64,000 nucleotides of DNA from Beroe forskalii (lineage: Eukaryota > Ctenophora > Nuda > Beroida > Beroidae), in contig WFMF01000485.1 in NCBI GenBank assembly GCA_011033025.1, positions 1 through 64,000 on the forward strand, written 5' to 3'. The notes under the pieces were generated by a model. It worked only from the letters and a program-made list of their open reading frames with translations, did no database searches and was not told the origin of the DNA. The translations under genes were made by a program, and so were the position numbers. This document shows positions 45,158 through 56,117 of this stretch, in pieces. The stretch's first letter is position 1. Each line of letters begins with the position of its first letter.

Positions 45158-45285
45158 TGAACCCATGTTACTTGCCCAAAGGCAGTTTCGACCCACGTAA
45201 CTTGCCCTCACGTAGTCCGAACCCTTGTTACTAGCCCACACGCAAGTCTAACCCACATAAATCACCCTGAGGAAGTCCAAAACTA
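45158..45285. repeat. Degenerate 33-bp tandem repeat, four units
   Basis: Units resemble CGACCCACGTAACTTGCCC followed by TCACGTAGTC, with several mismatches per copy. Confidence 0.7.
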
Positions 45286-45328
45286 AGTTATTCTAACTTG
45301 AAATTACTAGAATTGATATATGTCTTAA

Positions 45329-45664
45329 TTTCTACAAAACGTCCGTGTGTACTCACGTGCTTAAATATAGCAACCAGATCTAATTTCACGTGCATTAGTC
45401 GTATTTGAACTCATTTCAACGTAACCAAGTCGAAAATCCCGTGTAAATATCAATTTCTTCAAATCCCCTAATTTCTACAAAACGTCCGTGTGTACTCACG
45501 TGCTAAAATATGGCAACCAGATCTAATTTCATGTGCATTAGTCGTATTTAAACTCATTTCAACATAATCAAGTCGAAAATCCTGCGTAAATATCAATTTC
45601 TTCAAATCCCCTAATTTCTACAAAACGTCCGCGTGAACTCACGTGCTTCACTAGTCCATCGTAT
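45329..45664. repeat. 143-bp tandem repeat, two full units plus a partial
   Basis: TCTACAAAACGTCCG starts at 45331, 45474 and 45617, exactly 143 bp apart. Units contain ACTCACGTGCTT, CAACCAGATCTAATTTCA and AAGTCGAAAATCC. A related single copy is at about 53690-53790. Confidence 0.9.
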
Positions 45665-45667
45665 ATA

Positions 45668-45912
45668 TCCCCGTTATTCGGACCCCCGTTATTCGGACCC
45701 CCGTTATTCGGACCCCCGTTATTCGGACCCCCGTTACTCGGACCCCGATATTCGGACCCCTTCGTTATTCGGACCCCGTTATATTCGGACCCCCGTTATT
45801 CGGACCCCCGATATTCGGACTCCCGTTATTCGGACCCCCGTTATTCGGACCCCCGTTATTCGGACCCCCCGTTATTCGGACCCCGTTATTCGGACCCCGT
45901 TATTCTGACCCA
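45668..45912. repeat. 15-bp minisatellite CCCCCGTTATTCGGA
   Basis: About 16 units with small variants (CCCCGATATTCGGA, CCCCGTTACTCGGA). The reading frame through it is an artefact. Confidence 0.95.
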
Positions 45913-45929
45913 CATAATCCGATGAAAAC

Positions 45930-46650
45930 TCTATGAGTTGGAGATGTAAAAGTAGCGCAAAATAGCGTTCTATCACAAAATAATACGCTATTTTAGTGGT
46001 TTTACGCGATTTTGATGACGTCATCACAGCACCCAAATAAGCTCAAACCAACGTCCCATATAGCCTATAAGACAATTCCGCCTTAGTACAACATACTTTG
46101 ACCGGGCTCATCTCAAGATAAACTGCAGTTCTTGACATATCACTCGTTTAAGTTTTTCTCCTAAAATTTTGAAATTGATTTTTCACCGTACCTTAGAAAA
46201 TCGCGTATATCTCGATGAAAAATCGAGATAGCCCAATGATCCGTATGATTTTCTGAAAGCTCTTAAATTTCCAACTAACGATTTTGCAACATTTTTGAGC
46301 TATCTCAATTCCCTTCTTGGTGAAAAATGCGCATAAAGATGGCCTATTCTCGCTAAAAGCAATAAAATTTCGCTAAGTTGATGACGTCATGGTGACGTGA
46401 AAATGACGTCACCAGAACTTCTCTTATAGCCTATAACATTTTCCCATCTTAGATAAACAAAACCTGATCTCGATCATGGCTCTACCATTTCCCGTTCTTG
46501 ACATCTCGGCTTTCCAAATTTGCTCCCAATTATCATGCTATTATTATTATATATTATAAATATTATATCACCCTGTGACACTCAAATCTCTAACTTATAC
46601 CCCTGGCCAGTTTTCTTTTTACCAGGAAGTTACCGCCCTGGCCAGGGCGG
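45930..46650. repeat. Dispersed repeat with TGACGTCA sites, ends in an 18-bp palindrome
   Basis: Related sequence is found at 47395-47610 plus 48835-49330, and inverted at 59101-60010. Shared phrases are GATTTTGATGACGTCATCAC, AAAATCGCGTATATCT and TTGATGACGTCAT...TGACGTCACCA. Near its right end are CCCTGGCCAGTT and the perfect palindrome CCGCCCTGGCCAGGGCGG (46633-46650, repeated at 49461-49478). Confidence 0.75.
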
Positions 46651-46689
46651 AATTTGGATTTTTATGTCCACTTTGGGGTCTTTGGGGGA

Positions 46690-48720
46690 TTGAATTTCAA
46701 AATAGGGCCGAAAATTCACAATTAAAATGGTACCATTTCAGAAAAGGGTCGAAAATCATCAACAAAAATAGTACCATTTGAGGAAATTCATTAAATTTTC
46801 TAAAAATGGTACAATTTCAGATAAGGGTTGAAAATCCTCAACAAAATGGTACCATTTCCGAAAAGTTCCAAAATCTTCAGCAAAAATGGTACCATTTCTG
46901 AATAAATTTCAAAATCCCTCAAAATATGTCACCATTCTAGTTAACTCGTGAAAGTTCGCACGTCAGTAAAGTCAGTAAAGTCTACAGTAATTCAGCTTTC
47001 AAAATTTGACACTTCGGCCATTTTCACGATTTACAGCCACTTAAAAAACCCCACTATTGGGCTAAATATGGACTTTTTGACTATAATTGGCCACAAATAC
47101 CATAAGGTTGATAACTGTTTTTTCCCATGTAACTGCATTCCAGAGAGTGTACTAGAACCAAATAATGATGCATTTATACACAGAGCCTTCCCAAAGTCCA
47201 ATTGTGCCAGAGGATTTTCTGAATTTTGATCAGTGTCTCGGGGGATGGGGGTCCTCCCAGAGTAAACTTACTAGTTAACTCGTGAAAGTTTGCACGTCAG
47301 TAAAGTCTAATCCAACTAAGAAAATCCATCTCTCAGAATTTTGAACTTCCGCCATTTTCATGATTAACAGCCTCTTAAAAACCCCCATTATTGGGAAACG
47401 TGACGAATTAAAACGTAATCCAATGAAAACTCTTAGGGTTAAAGATGTTCAAAGTAGCACAAAATAGCGTTTTATTGCAAATATTTTAGTGGTTCTACGC
47501 GATTTTGATGACGTCATCACAGCACCGAAATAGGCCTACACCAACTTCCCGTATAGCCTATTAAGCAATTCCGCCTCAGTACTTCAGTAGAACAAACTTT
47601 GAACGGGAGGGGGGCCAACCCCCCAAAACCCCCCAAAATTAAGCCCCCCTATTGGCAATTTGTTATATCCACTGGGGATAAATTAAACCCCCAAAATTAA
47701 ACCCCTATCGACAGCAAAATGGGTCTGAAATGGGTCAAAATTAGGCAACAAAAAGGGTACCCTTTGAAAAAATTGCCAAAATCGCAAACAAAAAGGTATC
47801 ACTTCGAAAAGGTGCAAAATCGGACACAAATTTGGTACCATTTCAAAGGGTACGCCTGAAAACTCAGAATCGGAGAAGGTACCAATTAAAAATGATGCCA
47901 AAAATCAAAAACAAAATTGGTACCATTTAATTTAAGGTCTGAAAACCTGAAACAAAAACGGTACCATTTTAAAAAGGTGCCTAAATCAGAAACAAAAAAT
48001 GGCACCATTTCAAAAATAATAAAATGTATCCCACAATCAGACGAACAATGAGTTTAAAACAGATCAATTCAACATCTCCATTTACAATCCAGGTAGAATA
48101 TTTTCATTACATCATCAGTACCTATATAAATGGGGATAAAGTCAGTGTCAAATCCAGTAAAAAAGTACCAAAAATCACGAACAAAATGGTACCATTTCAA
48201 AAAGGTTCCGAAAATTATGAACAAAAATGGTACCATTTGGAAAATGTGTCAAAATCCGGAAGCTAAAATGGTACCATTTCAAGAAAGTACCAAAAATCAC
48301 GAACAAAAAAACCTGAAACAAAAACGGTACCATTTAAAAAAGGTGCCAAAATCAGCAACGAAAAATGGTACCATTTGGAAAATGTGTGAAAAATCACGAA
48401 CAAAAATGGTACCATTTCAAAAAGTACCAAAAATCACGAGCAAAAATGGTACCATTTCAAAAAGGTTCCAAAAATTATGAGCAAAAATGGTACCATTTAG
48501 AAAATGTGTCCAAAAGTGGAAACAAAAATGGTACCATTTCAAAATAGTACCAAAAATCACGAACAAAAATGGTACTATTTGGAAAAAAGGGGGTCAAAAA
48601 TCAAACACATAAATGGTACCATTTCGAAATGGTGCAAAAAATCAGAAACAAAAAAGGTGCCATTTGAAAAAGATGCCAAAAATCAGAAACAAAAATGGTA
48701 CCATTTGAAAAAATGTCCTT
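46690..48720. repeat. AAATGGTACCATTT repeat array (left arm)
   Basis: Roughly 30-45-bp units, each with the self-complementary AAATGGTACCATTT (GGTACC core) followed by CAAAAAGGTNCCAAAAATCA-like spacers. It is interrupted at 46920-47640 by other repeats. Open frames reading MVPFQK-type peptides are artefacts. Confidence 0.92.
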
Positions 48721-49460
48721 TTTTCACAGTTAAGGTTGTTTTGACACTGAAAATTAAGCCCCCCAAAATTAAACCCCCTATTGGCGATTTTTCATATCCA
48801 CCAAAATTGAGGGGGTTGCCCCCCCCCCCCTTGAACGGTCTCAATTCAAGATAAGTTGTCGTTCTTGTCATCTCACTCGTTTAAGTTTTGTCCTAAAATT
48901 CCGACATCGATTTTTAACCGCACCATAGAAAATCGCGTATATCTTATTGAAGATCAACTGACTTGGACATAGGTGACATCTCGATGAAAAATCGATTTTC
49001 TGAAAGCTCTTTAAATTTGCTAAAATCATTCGAAAATCAGTGAGCTATCTCCTTTCCTCTTGGTGAAAATGCGCTCGAAAATGGTCTGTTTTCGCTAAAG
49101 AAGCAAGAAAATTTCGCTAAGTTGATGACGTTATAATGACGTCATAAGGACGTCACCAAAACTTTTATTATAGCCTAATACGTTTTCAACAAAACCTGAC
49201 CTCGATCATGTCTCTTCTATTTGTGGTTCTTGAGATCTCATCGATTTAAATTGGGTCCCAAATTATCATCATATTAAACTCCTGTGACACCAAATTCTCT
49301 AACTTAAAGCCCTGGCCAGTTACGTTACTGTAGCGCGTGATTTAAGTATACGTATATCTATAAGAACGGTTGTTATAGACCTAAAATTTTACGACGAGTC
49401 GTTCTAGATAGGTCTCGACTCTCTTCTTCTTTTCATTTTCCTGATATGCAGGGGGTTACC

Positions 49461-49478
49461 GCCCTGGCCAGGGCGGGA
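49461..49478. repeat. Perfect 18-bp palindrome, second copy
   Basis: CCGCCCTGGCCAGGGCGG, identical to 46633-46650. Both are preceded by GTTACCGC context and by CCCTGGCCAGTT upstream, so it probably marks the end of a dispersed element. Confidence 0.85.
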
Positions 49479-49527
49479 ATAATGAAAAACATAATATGGA
49501 ATGTCAAGCTGATCAAACATGACAGAC

Positions 49528-49634
49528 CTCAATATCAGTTTCAGAGAGATTGGCCTGATCCACGACCTGGAAAATTCCTTCACTGCCATGGTCTGTAGCA
49601 ATAGCCTTCTTTTTGTTTTTCTTACTTTTTTTCT
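49528..49634 (-). CDS. Coiled-coil gene, exon E (Lys-rich tract 2)
   Basis: 107 bp. Acceptor GATTTCTTCAG; donor GTCTGTCA, a weak GT donor. Together with the last base of exon D it starts EKKSKKNKKKAIATDHG, then SEGIFQVVDQANLSETDIE. The Lys-rich tract resembles those in the N-terminal third of kinectin and RRBP1. The acidic part leads into exon F in phase 0. Confidence 0.8.
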
Positions 49635-49780
49635 CTGAAGAAATCAATTGCATACAAAGCTCAAGATTTAATAGTTAAATAGTTGGTTTGTTGAAATTTT
49701 CATATTACATTTGATAATTTCCATTGAACATCTGGAAACTCTGAGAGTTGACTGCTTGGTTAACAGAAGAAAGGCTGTAC

Positions 49781-49943
49781 CTGGCGCAGGGGGAGCACTA
49801 CTTGTCACTGGTTGGTAGACCTCCACCTCAATCTCTGGGTCAGCAAGTTCAGGAGTGCCAAATGACGAAGTGGGTTCCATCGCTTCTTCCAACAAGGAAA
49901 CTGCTTCCTCTTCTTCCTCCTCAATCACCTCTTCTGATGGCTC
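49781..49943 (-). CDS. Coiled-coil gene, exon D (acidic)
   Basis: 163 bp. Acceptor ATCGCTGCACAG, donor GTACAGCC. The peptide EPSEEVIEEEEEEAVSLLEE, then AMEPTSSFGTPELADPEIE and VEVYQPVTSSAPPAP: acidic and Pro/Ser-rich, probably disordered. It ends in phase 1 and is completed by exon E. Confidence 0.85.
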
Positions 49944-50415
49944 CTGTGCAGCGATGTGTTTTACGATAACCAGATTGTTAGGGCTCCTAATCCTAGTTCG
50001 TGTTTCAGGAGGAAATTAAGATTTCAGAAAAATCTAAGATTTGCATTTTATTGACCACACTTAAATACTAAATCAAAATCATAATTTTGAAGAGGCCTCT
50101 GCTTTCCCAGCAGGACTGACACACTAGGAGTTCAAAACCCGCGACTTTTTGAAAAGTTGTCTCCGTTTTTTGCAAGGGCTTTAGATTTTTTGTAATTAAT
50201 GCTCAAAGTTGAAAAAAGGCCAAGAAAAACAGAATAACGTTCAAGGTTACAGTAATAGCGCACATTTCCGTGAAATCAGTATACTCAACCTCTCAATAGC
50301 GCACATTGCTATGGCTATATTTTGTAGCACACGCTAAAATGCATGGGCATTTATTTAACATTGATTGATTAAAAGCCCCCTTGGGGGATTCCTGCTTTTA
50401 CAGGCGAAATACAAA

Positions 50416-50711
50416 TCTCTAATATAATTTCGCAACCTCTGTTTTTTGTTTGTCGTAACGGCGGAAACATCTTCGGAACCCGCGCGCATTACGATTTGTG
50501 CGGGTAACCATGGTGACACGTGCACGGAGAATTGCGCGCGCGCTCATTTCTGTTAATGGTGTTTTGACTACGTTGCGCGATTTCTAACTTTTGAACGGAT
50601 TGGAGTTTTTTGATGCGGTAAAAATTTTTTAGTTGATTTGAATTGCATTGGTTGAAATTTGCGAGCTTTTAGTGCAGAGCTGTGTTTTAGCTGGCCCAAC
50701 GGGCCTGCTAG
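50416..50711 (+). mobile_element. Helitron-like unit 1 of array (296 bp)
   Basis: Begins TCTCTAATATAATTTCG after an A and ends with a GGCCCAACGGGCC hairpin, TG and CTAG. The 5' TC, the 3' hairpin plus CTRR, and an A/T insertion site are the Helitron hallmarks. No Rep/helicase gene, so non-autonomous. Confidence 0.85.
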
Positions 50712-51007
50712 TCTCTTATATAATTTCGCAACCTCTGTTTTTCTGTTTGTCGTAACGGCGGAAACATGTTCGGAACGCGCGCGCATTACGATTTGTGCGG
50801 GTAACCATGGTGACACGTGCACGGAGAATTGCGCGCGCGCTCATTTCTGTTAACGGTGTTTTGATTACGTTGCGCGATCTCGAATAACTTTTGAACGGAT
50901 CGGAGTTTTTTGATGCGGTAAAATTTTTTATTAAATTTGAATTGCATTGGTTGAAATTTGCGAGCTCTGGGTGAATTGTGTATTAGATGGCCTAACGGGC
51001 CTGCTAG
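50712..51007 (+). mobile_element. Helitron-like unit 2, directly joined (296 bp)
   Basis: Starts TCTCTTATATAATTTCG immediately after the CTAG of unit 1, has the same 296-bp length and ends GGCCTAACGGGCCTG CTAG. The hairpin has C-to-T in the stem, which still pairs as a G-T wobble. Confidence 0.85.
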
Positions 51008-51498
51008 TCTCTAATATAATTTCGCAACCTCTGTATGTTGTTTGTCGTAACGGCGGAAACATCTTCGGAATGCGCGCGCATTACGATTTGTGCGGGTAAC
51101 CATGGTGACACGTGCACCATTTCTGTTAATGGTGTTTTGATTACGTTGCGCGATCTCTAATAACTTTTGAACAGATTGGAGTTTTTTGATGCGGGAGCCC
51201 TCCGGGAGTACTGTGGGAGTACTCCGAGAGTACTCCCGGGCACTCCCATAGGACTCCCGGGGGACTCCCGAGGCACTCTCAGAGTACTCCCGGAGTACTC
51301 CCGGAGTACTCCCGGAGGACTCTCGGAGTACTACCGGAGGACTCTCGGAGTACTCCCGGAGGACTCTCGGAGTACTCCCGGAGGACTCTCGGAGTACTCC
51401 CGGAGGACTCTCGGAGTACTCTCGGAGTACTCCCGGAGGGCTCCCGGAGGACTCCGGGGAGTCTCCCGCAGTAATTCCCTCGTATGACCAAAAATTTT
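51008..51498 (+). mobile_element. Helitron-like unit 3 with a minisatellite replacing its 3' half
   Basis: Starts TCTCTAATATAATTTCG and follows the other units to TTTTTTGATGCGG at about 51195. It then turns into a GGAGTACTCCCGGAGGACTC array to about 51475. No hairpin or CTAG end is present. Confidence 0.8.
51196..51478. repeat. GGAGTACTCCCGGAGGACTC minisatellite
   Basis: Units of about 15-22 bp built from GGAGTACTCCCG and GGAGGACTCTCG. GGAGTACTCC is self-complementary, so the array is rich in short palindromes. Confidence 0.9.
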
Positions 51499-51809
51499 TC
51501 TAATATAATTTCGCAACCTCTGTATTATGTAGGTCTGTAACGTTTTTTTGTCCTTTTGTAGACACATTTTGGGGCACCCACGTGAAGTATGGATATAGGC
51601 ACATGCGTTGCTATGGTAACATATTGTGCGCACGTTCATTTCTCTTTAATGCTGTTTTGAATACATTGATCTGTGATAACTTTTGATCTGATTGGAATTT
51701 TTTGATGCAGTAAAAAGTATTCATTTTCAATTAATATGAAAATTTGCAAACGAGGTGACGCCTGGCAGCACCAAGTGAGCTGTGTATTTGCAGGCCCAAC
51801 GGGCCTACT
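51499..51809 (+). mobile_element. Helitron-like unit 4, second subfamily
   Basis: Starts TCTAATATAATTTCG. The interior belongs to a second subfamily (TTTTTGTCCTTTTGTAGACA, ATTGTGCGCACGTTC). Ends AGGCCCAACGGGCCT A CTAG. Confidence 0.8.
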
Positions 51810-52127
51810 AGTCTCGAATATAATCTGCCATTCACTGTATTATTTTGTACGTGGTAACGTTTTTTGTCCTTTTGTAGACACATTTTGAGGCTCCCACGTG
51901 CAGTATGGATATAGGCGCACGCATTGCTATGGTAACATATTGTGCGCACGTTCATTTCTCTTTAATGCTGTTTTGAATACATTGATCTGTGATAACTTTT
52001 GATCTGATTGGAATTTTTTGATGCAGTAAAAAGTATTCATTTTCAATTAATATGAAAATTTGCAAACGAGGTGACGCCTGGCAGCACCAAGTGAGCTGTG
52101 TATTTGCAGGCCCAACGGGCCTACTAG
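51810..52127 (+). mobile_element. Helitron-like unit 5 (318 bp)
   Basis: Starts TCTCGAATATAATCTGCC right after the previous CTAG and ends AGGCCCAACGGGCCT A CTAG. Nearly identical to unit 4 over the shared interior. Confidence 0.85.
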
Positions 52128-52310
52128 TCTCGAATATAATCTGCCATTCACTGTATTATTTTGTACGTGGTAACGTTTTTTGTCCTTTTGTAGACACATT
52201 TTGAGGCTCCCACGTGCAGTATGGATATAGGCGCACGCATTGCTATGGTTACATATTGTGCACGCATGTTCATTTCGGTTTAATGCTATTTTGAGTATGT
52301 ACATAGTTAC
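52128..52310 (+). mobile_element. Helitron-like unit 6, 3'-truncated
   Basis: Starts TCTCGAATATAATCTGCC and matches unit 5 to about 52290, then runs into unrelated sequence without hairpin or CTAG. Confidence 0.8.
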
Positions 52311-52975
52311 ACGGCCTAGGTGTGAGTGCAAAGCACCGGATCGGTTGAATTACAAAACTTTAGGTGGTTAACCAAATATGTCTTACCAAAGTGTTAACAT
52401 GAACTGTGTGTTGACCAAGCATGCTAACGAGAGTTAACAAATCTTTTAAAATTTTAACCGTTTTTACCCTTTATCAGAAATCAAATTTTTATGCGTGAGA
52501 TAACTTGACTTATTTGTAAACTTTCATAATGTTCAGATTTATGCTGTAATTGTCGTTTCCTATTGTCGTTTAACCTTTTATTAAACTGCTGATAACGATT
52601 TTTAGGTATGATGTTAATTTTAATGATTTACTGCGATATTTAATCGAATTTATTAATTTTGGCAGTTAATTTGTGATACGAAATGGCAATATGACGGCAG
52701 GCGCGGATTGCTGAATGGTAATTTAGCATAGCGCTAAGTTTGCCACCAGCATTTGCTGGATTTTTTTGCGCGTGTGCGGTGCGACGCAGCGCGAATTGGA
52801 TCAGCTCCTTGCCGTATATTGCCAGTTCGTTAGTCTTTTTTTATCATGTGCAACTTTTGAGAGAAGAGAGGGGGATGTTATATCTTTTAAATACTAACGC
52901 CCGTTATTCTGATCTCAGGTATTTAATGTCTACTTTTGATTTCTACTGATTCAGGAATTCAGCCATAAGTGCATT
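52311..52975. other. No feature recognised
   Basis: AT-rich intronic sequence. A 69-codon plus-strand frame at 52740 has no splice or domain support. Confidence 0.4.
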
Positions 52976-52979
52976 CAGC

Positions 52980-53125
52980 CGCTTCAAGGGCGGCTATCAG
53001 AACATTAGTCACTTACCTCCTCATGTGCTCGACGTTCTGATAGCGGCAGGAGGACCTCCTGCAGCTATCAGAACATCGAGCACAGACTTTTGCCGTCCGA
53101 GGGGCAGCTATCAGAACATAAGGCT
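52980..53125. repeat. Foldback with four GCTATCAGAACAT copies
   Basis: GGCTATCAGAACAT (52993), the inverse GTTCTGATAGC (53033), GCTATCAGAACATCGAGCAC (53064) and GCTATCAGAACATAAGG (53108). ATGTGCTCGACGTTCTGATA pairs with the third copy, making a stable stem. Confidence 0.75.
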
Positions 53126-53529
53126 GAAGACCCACTTCTTACTTTATTACCGTCATTTCAACAACAAAAGTGAAAAGAAACAATTATTTAATCAACAATA
53201 ATTGCAATAATGAAAGTATAAATCATTGTATCGTGAGGACTGGGAGAAAAAACACAATTAAACATTAACTTATTCATATCAAAGAAGCAGCATGTTCATA
53301 AGTAGGCGAATGCGTCAGCAAACTGCAAACGTAACAAAACTCGCATGAAATGAAATAAAAGCTTCGCGCGAAATCTCAGATCATCACAACGAAAAACGAA
53401 ACATGCGCGGCTTTCGTGAACGGATGATCACACTTGAAACCTACGTGCCTCCACAAAGTTATGCATATATACGGTTATTCATCAGTTATTCATGATTTCT
53501 TCCTCTTTTATTTCAGAGATAATGGGGGA

Positions 53530-53790
53530 GGGAAATTAAGCGCCTGCATATGGGAACAACAGACAACAAGAATTGTGCCGGCAGGCGCAATTCTTGTTGA
53601 GTTCAATGACAGTCCTATCAAAAGTTATGAGCATTTGAACGAATGCAATTTTACAGTACTTTCAGCTGAAATTCGCAAAATCACTTTTATTTTTGAGAAA
53701 ATCCCGTGTAAATACCAATTTCTTCAAATGCCCTAATTTCTACAAAACGTCCGTGCGAACTCACGTGCTTCACTTGTCCATAATATATAT
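53530..53790. repeat. Dispersed repeat with AACAAGAATTG hairpin
   Basis: AACAAGAATTGTGCC...GCGCAATTCTTGTT forms an 11-bp perfect stem at about 53568-53601. A diverged copy with the same flank (AATTTAAGCGCATGCATA) lies at 32848-32916. The right part, from about 53690, shares TCTACAAAACGTCCG sequence with the 143-bp tandem repeat. Confidence 0.7.
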
Positions 53791-54011
53791 TTCCCATCCC
53801 TATTCACTGTGAGACATGGATAAACCATTATCAGTTCTTCAGTTGACCATCGTATCACAGAATAGGACTGCAGTTTAGGTTCAGAACTTCAGAAGATGCT
53901 TAAATTTTGTCTGCCAAGTTCTATACAATTATAAAGCACATAAAATTTTGCTATGATTCTGGTTCTGGATATAATTTCTTAATAAATTATATCCATTTAC
54001 TTTAATTTTAC

Positions 54012-54110
54012 CTGCTCATCATGATCTTCAACTTGTGATAGAGGTTCATTGGGTTCTGGTGTCAGAGATTCAGTTAGACCTGGATCCTCTTCTTCCTCTT
54101 GTCCATCATC
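54012..54110 (-). CDS. Coiled-coil gene, exon C (acidic)
   Basis: 99 bp, 33 codons, phase 0 at both ends. Acceptor TCGCACCCAG, donor GTAAAATT. The peptide DDGQEEEEDPGLTESL, then TPEPNEPLSQVEDHDEQ is acidic and probably disordered. Confidence 0.8.
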
Positions 54111-54157
54111 CTGGGTGCGAGTTCTTAAATGATTCTTGTAAAAGTGCTTATCTTATA

Positions 54158-54478
54158 TCTCTAATATAATTTCGCAACCTCTGTAATATTATTATCATCA
54201 TAGTTATGTACGTCGTAACGTCTTTTGTCCTTTTGTAGACACATTTTGGAGCGCCCACGTGCAGTTTTGGTATAGGCGCGCGCGTTGCTATGGTTACATA
54301 TTGCGCGCGCGTTCATTTCTGTTTACTGCTGCTTTGAATACGTTGATCCGTAACTCTTGATCTGATTGGGTTTTTTTGATGCGGTAAAAAGTATTTAGTT
54401 GGTTTGAAATTTGCGAACGAGGTGCTGCGTAGCAGCGCCGAGTGAGCTGTGTATTAGCAGGCCTAACGGGCCTGCTAG
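54158..54478 (+). mobile_element. Helitron-like unit (321 bp)
   Basis: Starts TCTCTAATATAATTTCG after A and ends AGGCCTAACGGGCCT G CTAG followed by T. The interior combines second-subfamily features (GTAGACACATTTTGGAGC) with GAACGAGGTGCTGCGTAGC, as in the 24-25-kb units. Confidence 0.85.
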
Positions 54479-54990
54479 TATTATATAAAGTGAAGTTTTG
54501 CGTTTTTTCCCCATCGCTGTAAATTCTTTTGAGCTTGCCAAGTAAATATCAAGAGAAATTAAGGCTAAAAGGCGCATATTGGTGCCGTTGCTATGGAAAT
54601 CATTTTTTGCACGTGCAGATTATAATCAGTTCTTTGAGAGCGCTTTCTATTACGCTACTACTGTTAAATGCTGTGCTGTAGTTTTTAAATATTTGACGAT
54701 TTCTAATCTTCAAATTCACGATCTCAAGATGGAAAATGGCCATAACGTGAATAACGGAGGATATTTCAGATGGATTGTTTTCATGAAATTATGGCCGAGG
54801 TCGGCCGATAATCAATACTTAGTCGGTGATAACAGTAGTAACTGCAGTTGTGAAATTAACCGTAAAGAGCAATTAAAGGTTTAAAAAAGTGTACAATCAA
54901 TTTGAACTGTGGGGTTTGTAATTTGCGAACGAAGTGCTGGGTAGTAGCGCCGAGTCAGCTGTGTGCATTTAGGCCCAACGGGCCTACTAG
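54479..54990 (+). mobile_element. Helitron-like unit, joined (512 bp)
   Basis: Follows the previous CTAG directly and ends AGGCCCAACGGGCCT A CTAG, then T. The interior from 54580 to 54880 matches 24500-24800. Its 54579-54884 open frame is repeat-derived. Confidence 0.8.
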
Positions 54991-55940
54991 TTCATATTAT
55001 AATATAGTAGTCTCGCGACAGGTTTAGACCGATTTAAAGGGTAGTACTATATGCGTAGAGTCCTGTTACCAAACGCGCTTTATATCATGTGTTTGTTATG
55101 ACACACTGTAATTTAATAATACCAATTTAAATACACATCTATGCAACCTTTACATTTGCGTTACAAAAATGTGCATATCTCTGAGGTTTTTTGAGCAAAC
55201 TTGATGAAACTTTCAGGATATTTAGAGCTCCATAAAAGCAACATCTCAGTGAAGTTTAGGTTCATTTTTGAGCTCCAGAAGCGGAGTTATGACCGAAAAG
55301 CCAGATTTCAAGCGATAACTTTAAAACAAAAGACCGGTTTATTTGCCATATCTCAACTTCTGAAGGTCAAAAATGTTAGCTACTCCAGGATAATATTGGT
55401 CATATGTTGCCCGTAATATCCTGAAAATTTGATCAAAATTGCTCAAAAACGGGTGAGTTATGCGCTTTTTTGTTATGTGTAAACAAGCATTTTGCTTATT
55501 ACCATATAAGGTAATGTGTGCTTGTTGCGTACAGGGTGTGTCTTGTGTACACCGTTCGACTACTATAGTACTTTAGAGGCTAAAACTCACCGCAGAAATA
55601 TGATTTAGAGCACTCGGCTCAGCTTCGCTTCGTCTCGCACTCAAAATCATTTAAATGTCTCCAGCTGCGCTGTCGACAATTAAATATTATATTGAGCCCT
55701 GCTTACGCAGGGCTCTATATTGTCTGCGTGTTCGTCTTACGCCTCTAAAGTACATATAGGAGCAATTTTGAGCACTTTCCACAAATCTGGACATGCTATA
55801 CACAAATCCAATTTCTCACCTTCCCAACCACGATCTCTGTCAACCCTCCTCAATGCCGTTTTGTAAGACAAAAGGTCAGTTTGGAGGTTTTTTCTCAAAG
55901 TAAATACAGGTATTTAACCACTGTTCAATTCACAAATTCC
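54991..55940. other. Intronic DNA, no exon seen
   Basis: Includes an inverted pair CTACTATAGTACTTTAGAGGC (55559) and GCCTCTAAAGTAC (55741), so a foldback element probably spans about 55559-55754. GAGCCCTGC/GCAGGGCTC around 55694 forms another stem. Confidence 0.5.
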
Positions 55941-55952
55941 AAAAATACTTAC

Positions 55953-56117
55953 AATGGCTATGGGCTCCTTTTTCTGTTTTTTCTTCTTTTCCTTCTTGTT
56001 TTTCTTCTTAATTGGTTGATCTTGGGGTTCTGTGACAGTGATAGGTATTTCCTCTGGAGTTGGTACCTCCTCTGGAGTCACTATGTCATAATTTGAGTCA
56101 TCTTCTTCTAGCACTTC
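55953..56117 (-). CDS. Coiled-coil gene, exon B (acidic, then Lys-rich tract 1)
   Basis: 165 bp, 55 codons, phase 0 at both ends. Acceptor TCATTCAATGCAG, donor GTAAGTAT. The peptide EVLEEDDSNYDIVTPEEVP, then TPEEIPITVTEPQDQPI and KKKNKKEKKKKQKKEP. Acidic repeats followed by a dense Lys tract recall the N-terminal regions of kinectin and RRBP1. Confidence 0.85.

Larger units (their letters stand above)
42817..49187. repeat. Large inverted duplication, left arm
   Basis: Reverse complement of 59101-63058 over most of its length, including exons F, G and H, the tRNA-like sequence, small hairpins and part of the GGTACC repeat. Compared with the right arm, this arm holds extra sequence at about 44990-46650 and 48285-49100. 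Differences include an in-frame 3-bp indel in exon G, one substitution at the exon F acceptor and scattered single-base changes. Confidence 0.92.

Noticed and set aside
48130-48854. MVPFQK-type repeated peptides
   Set aside because: Produced by the AAATGGTACCATTT repeat, with frames differing between units.
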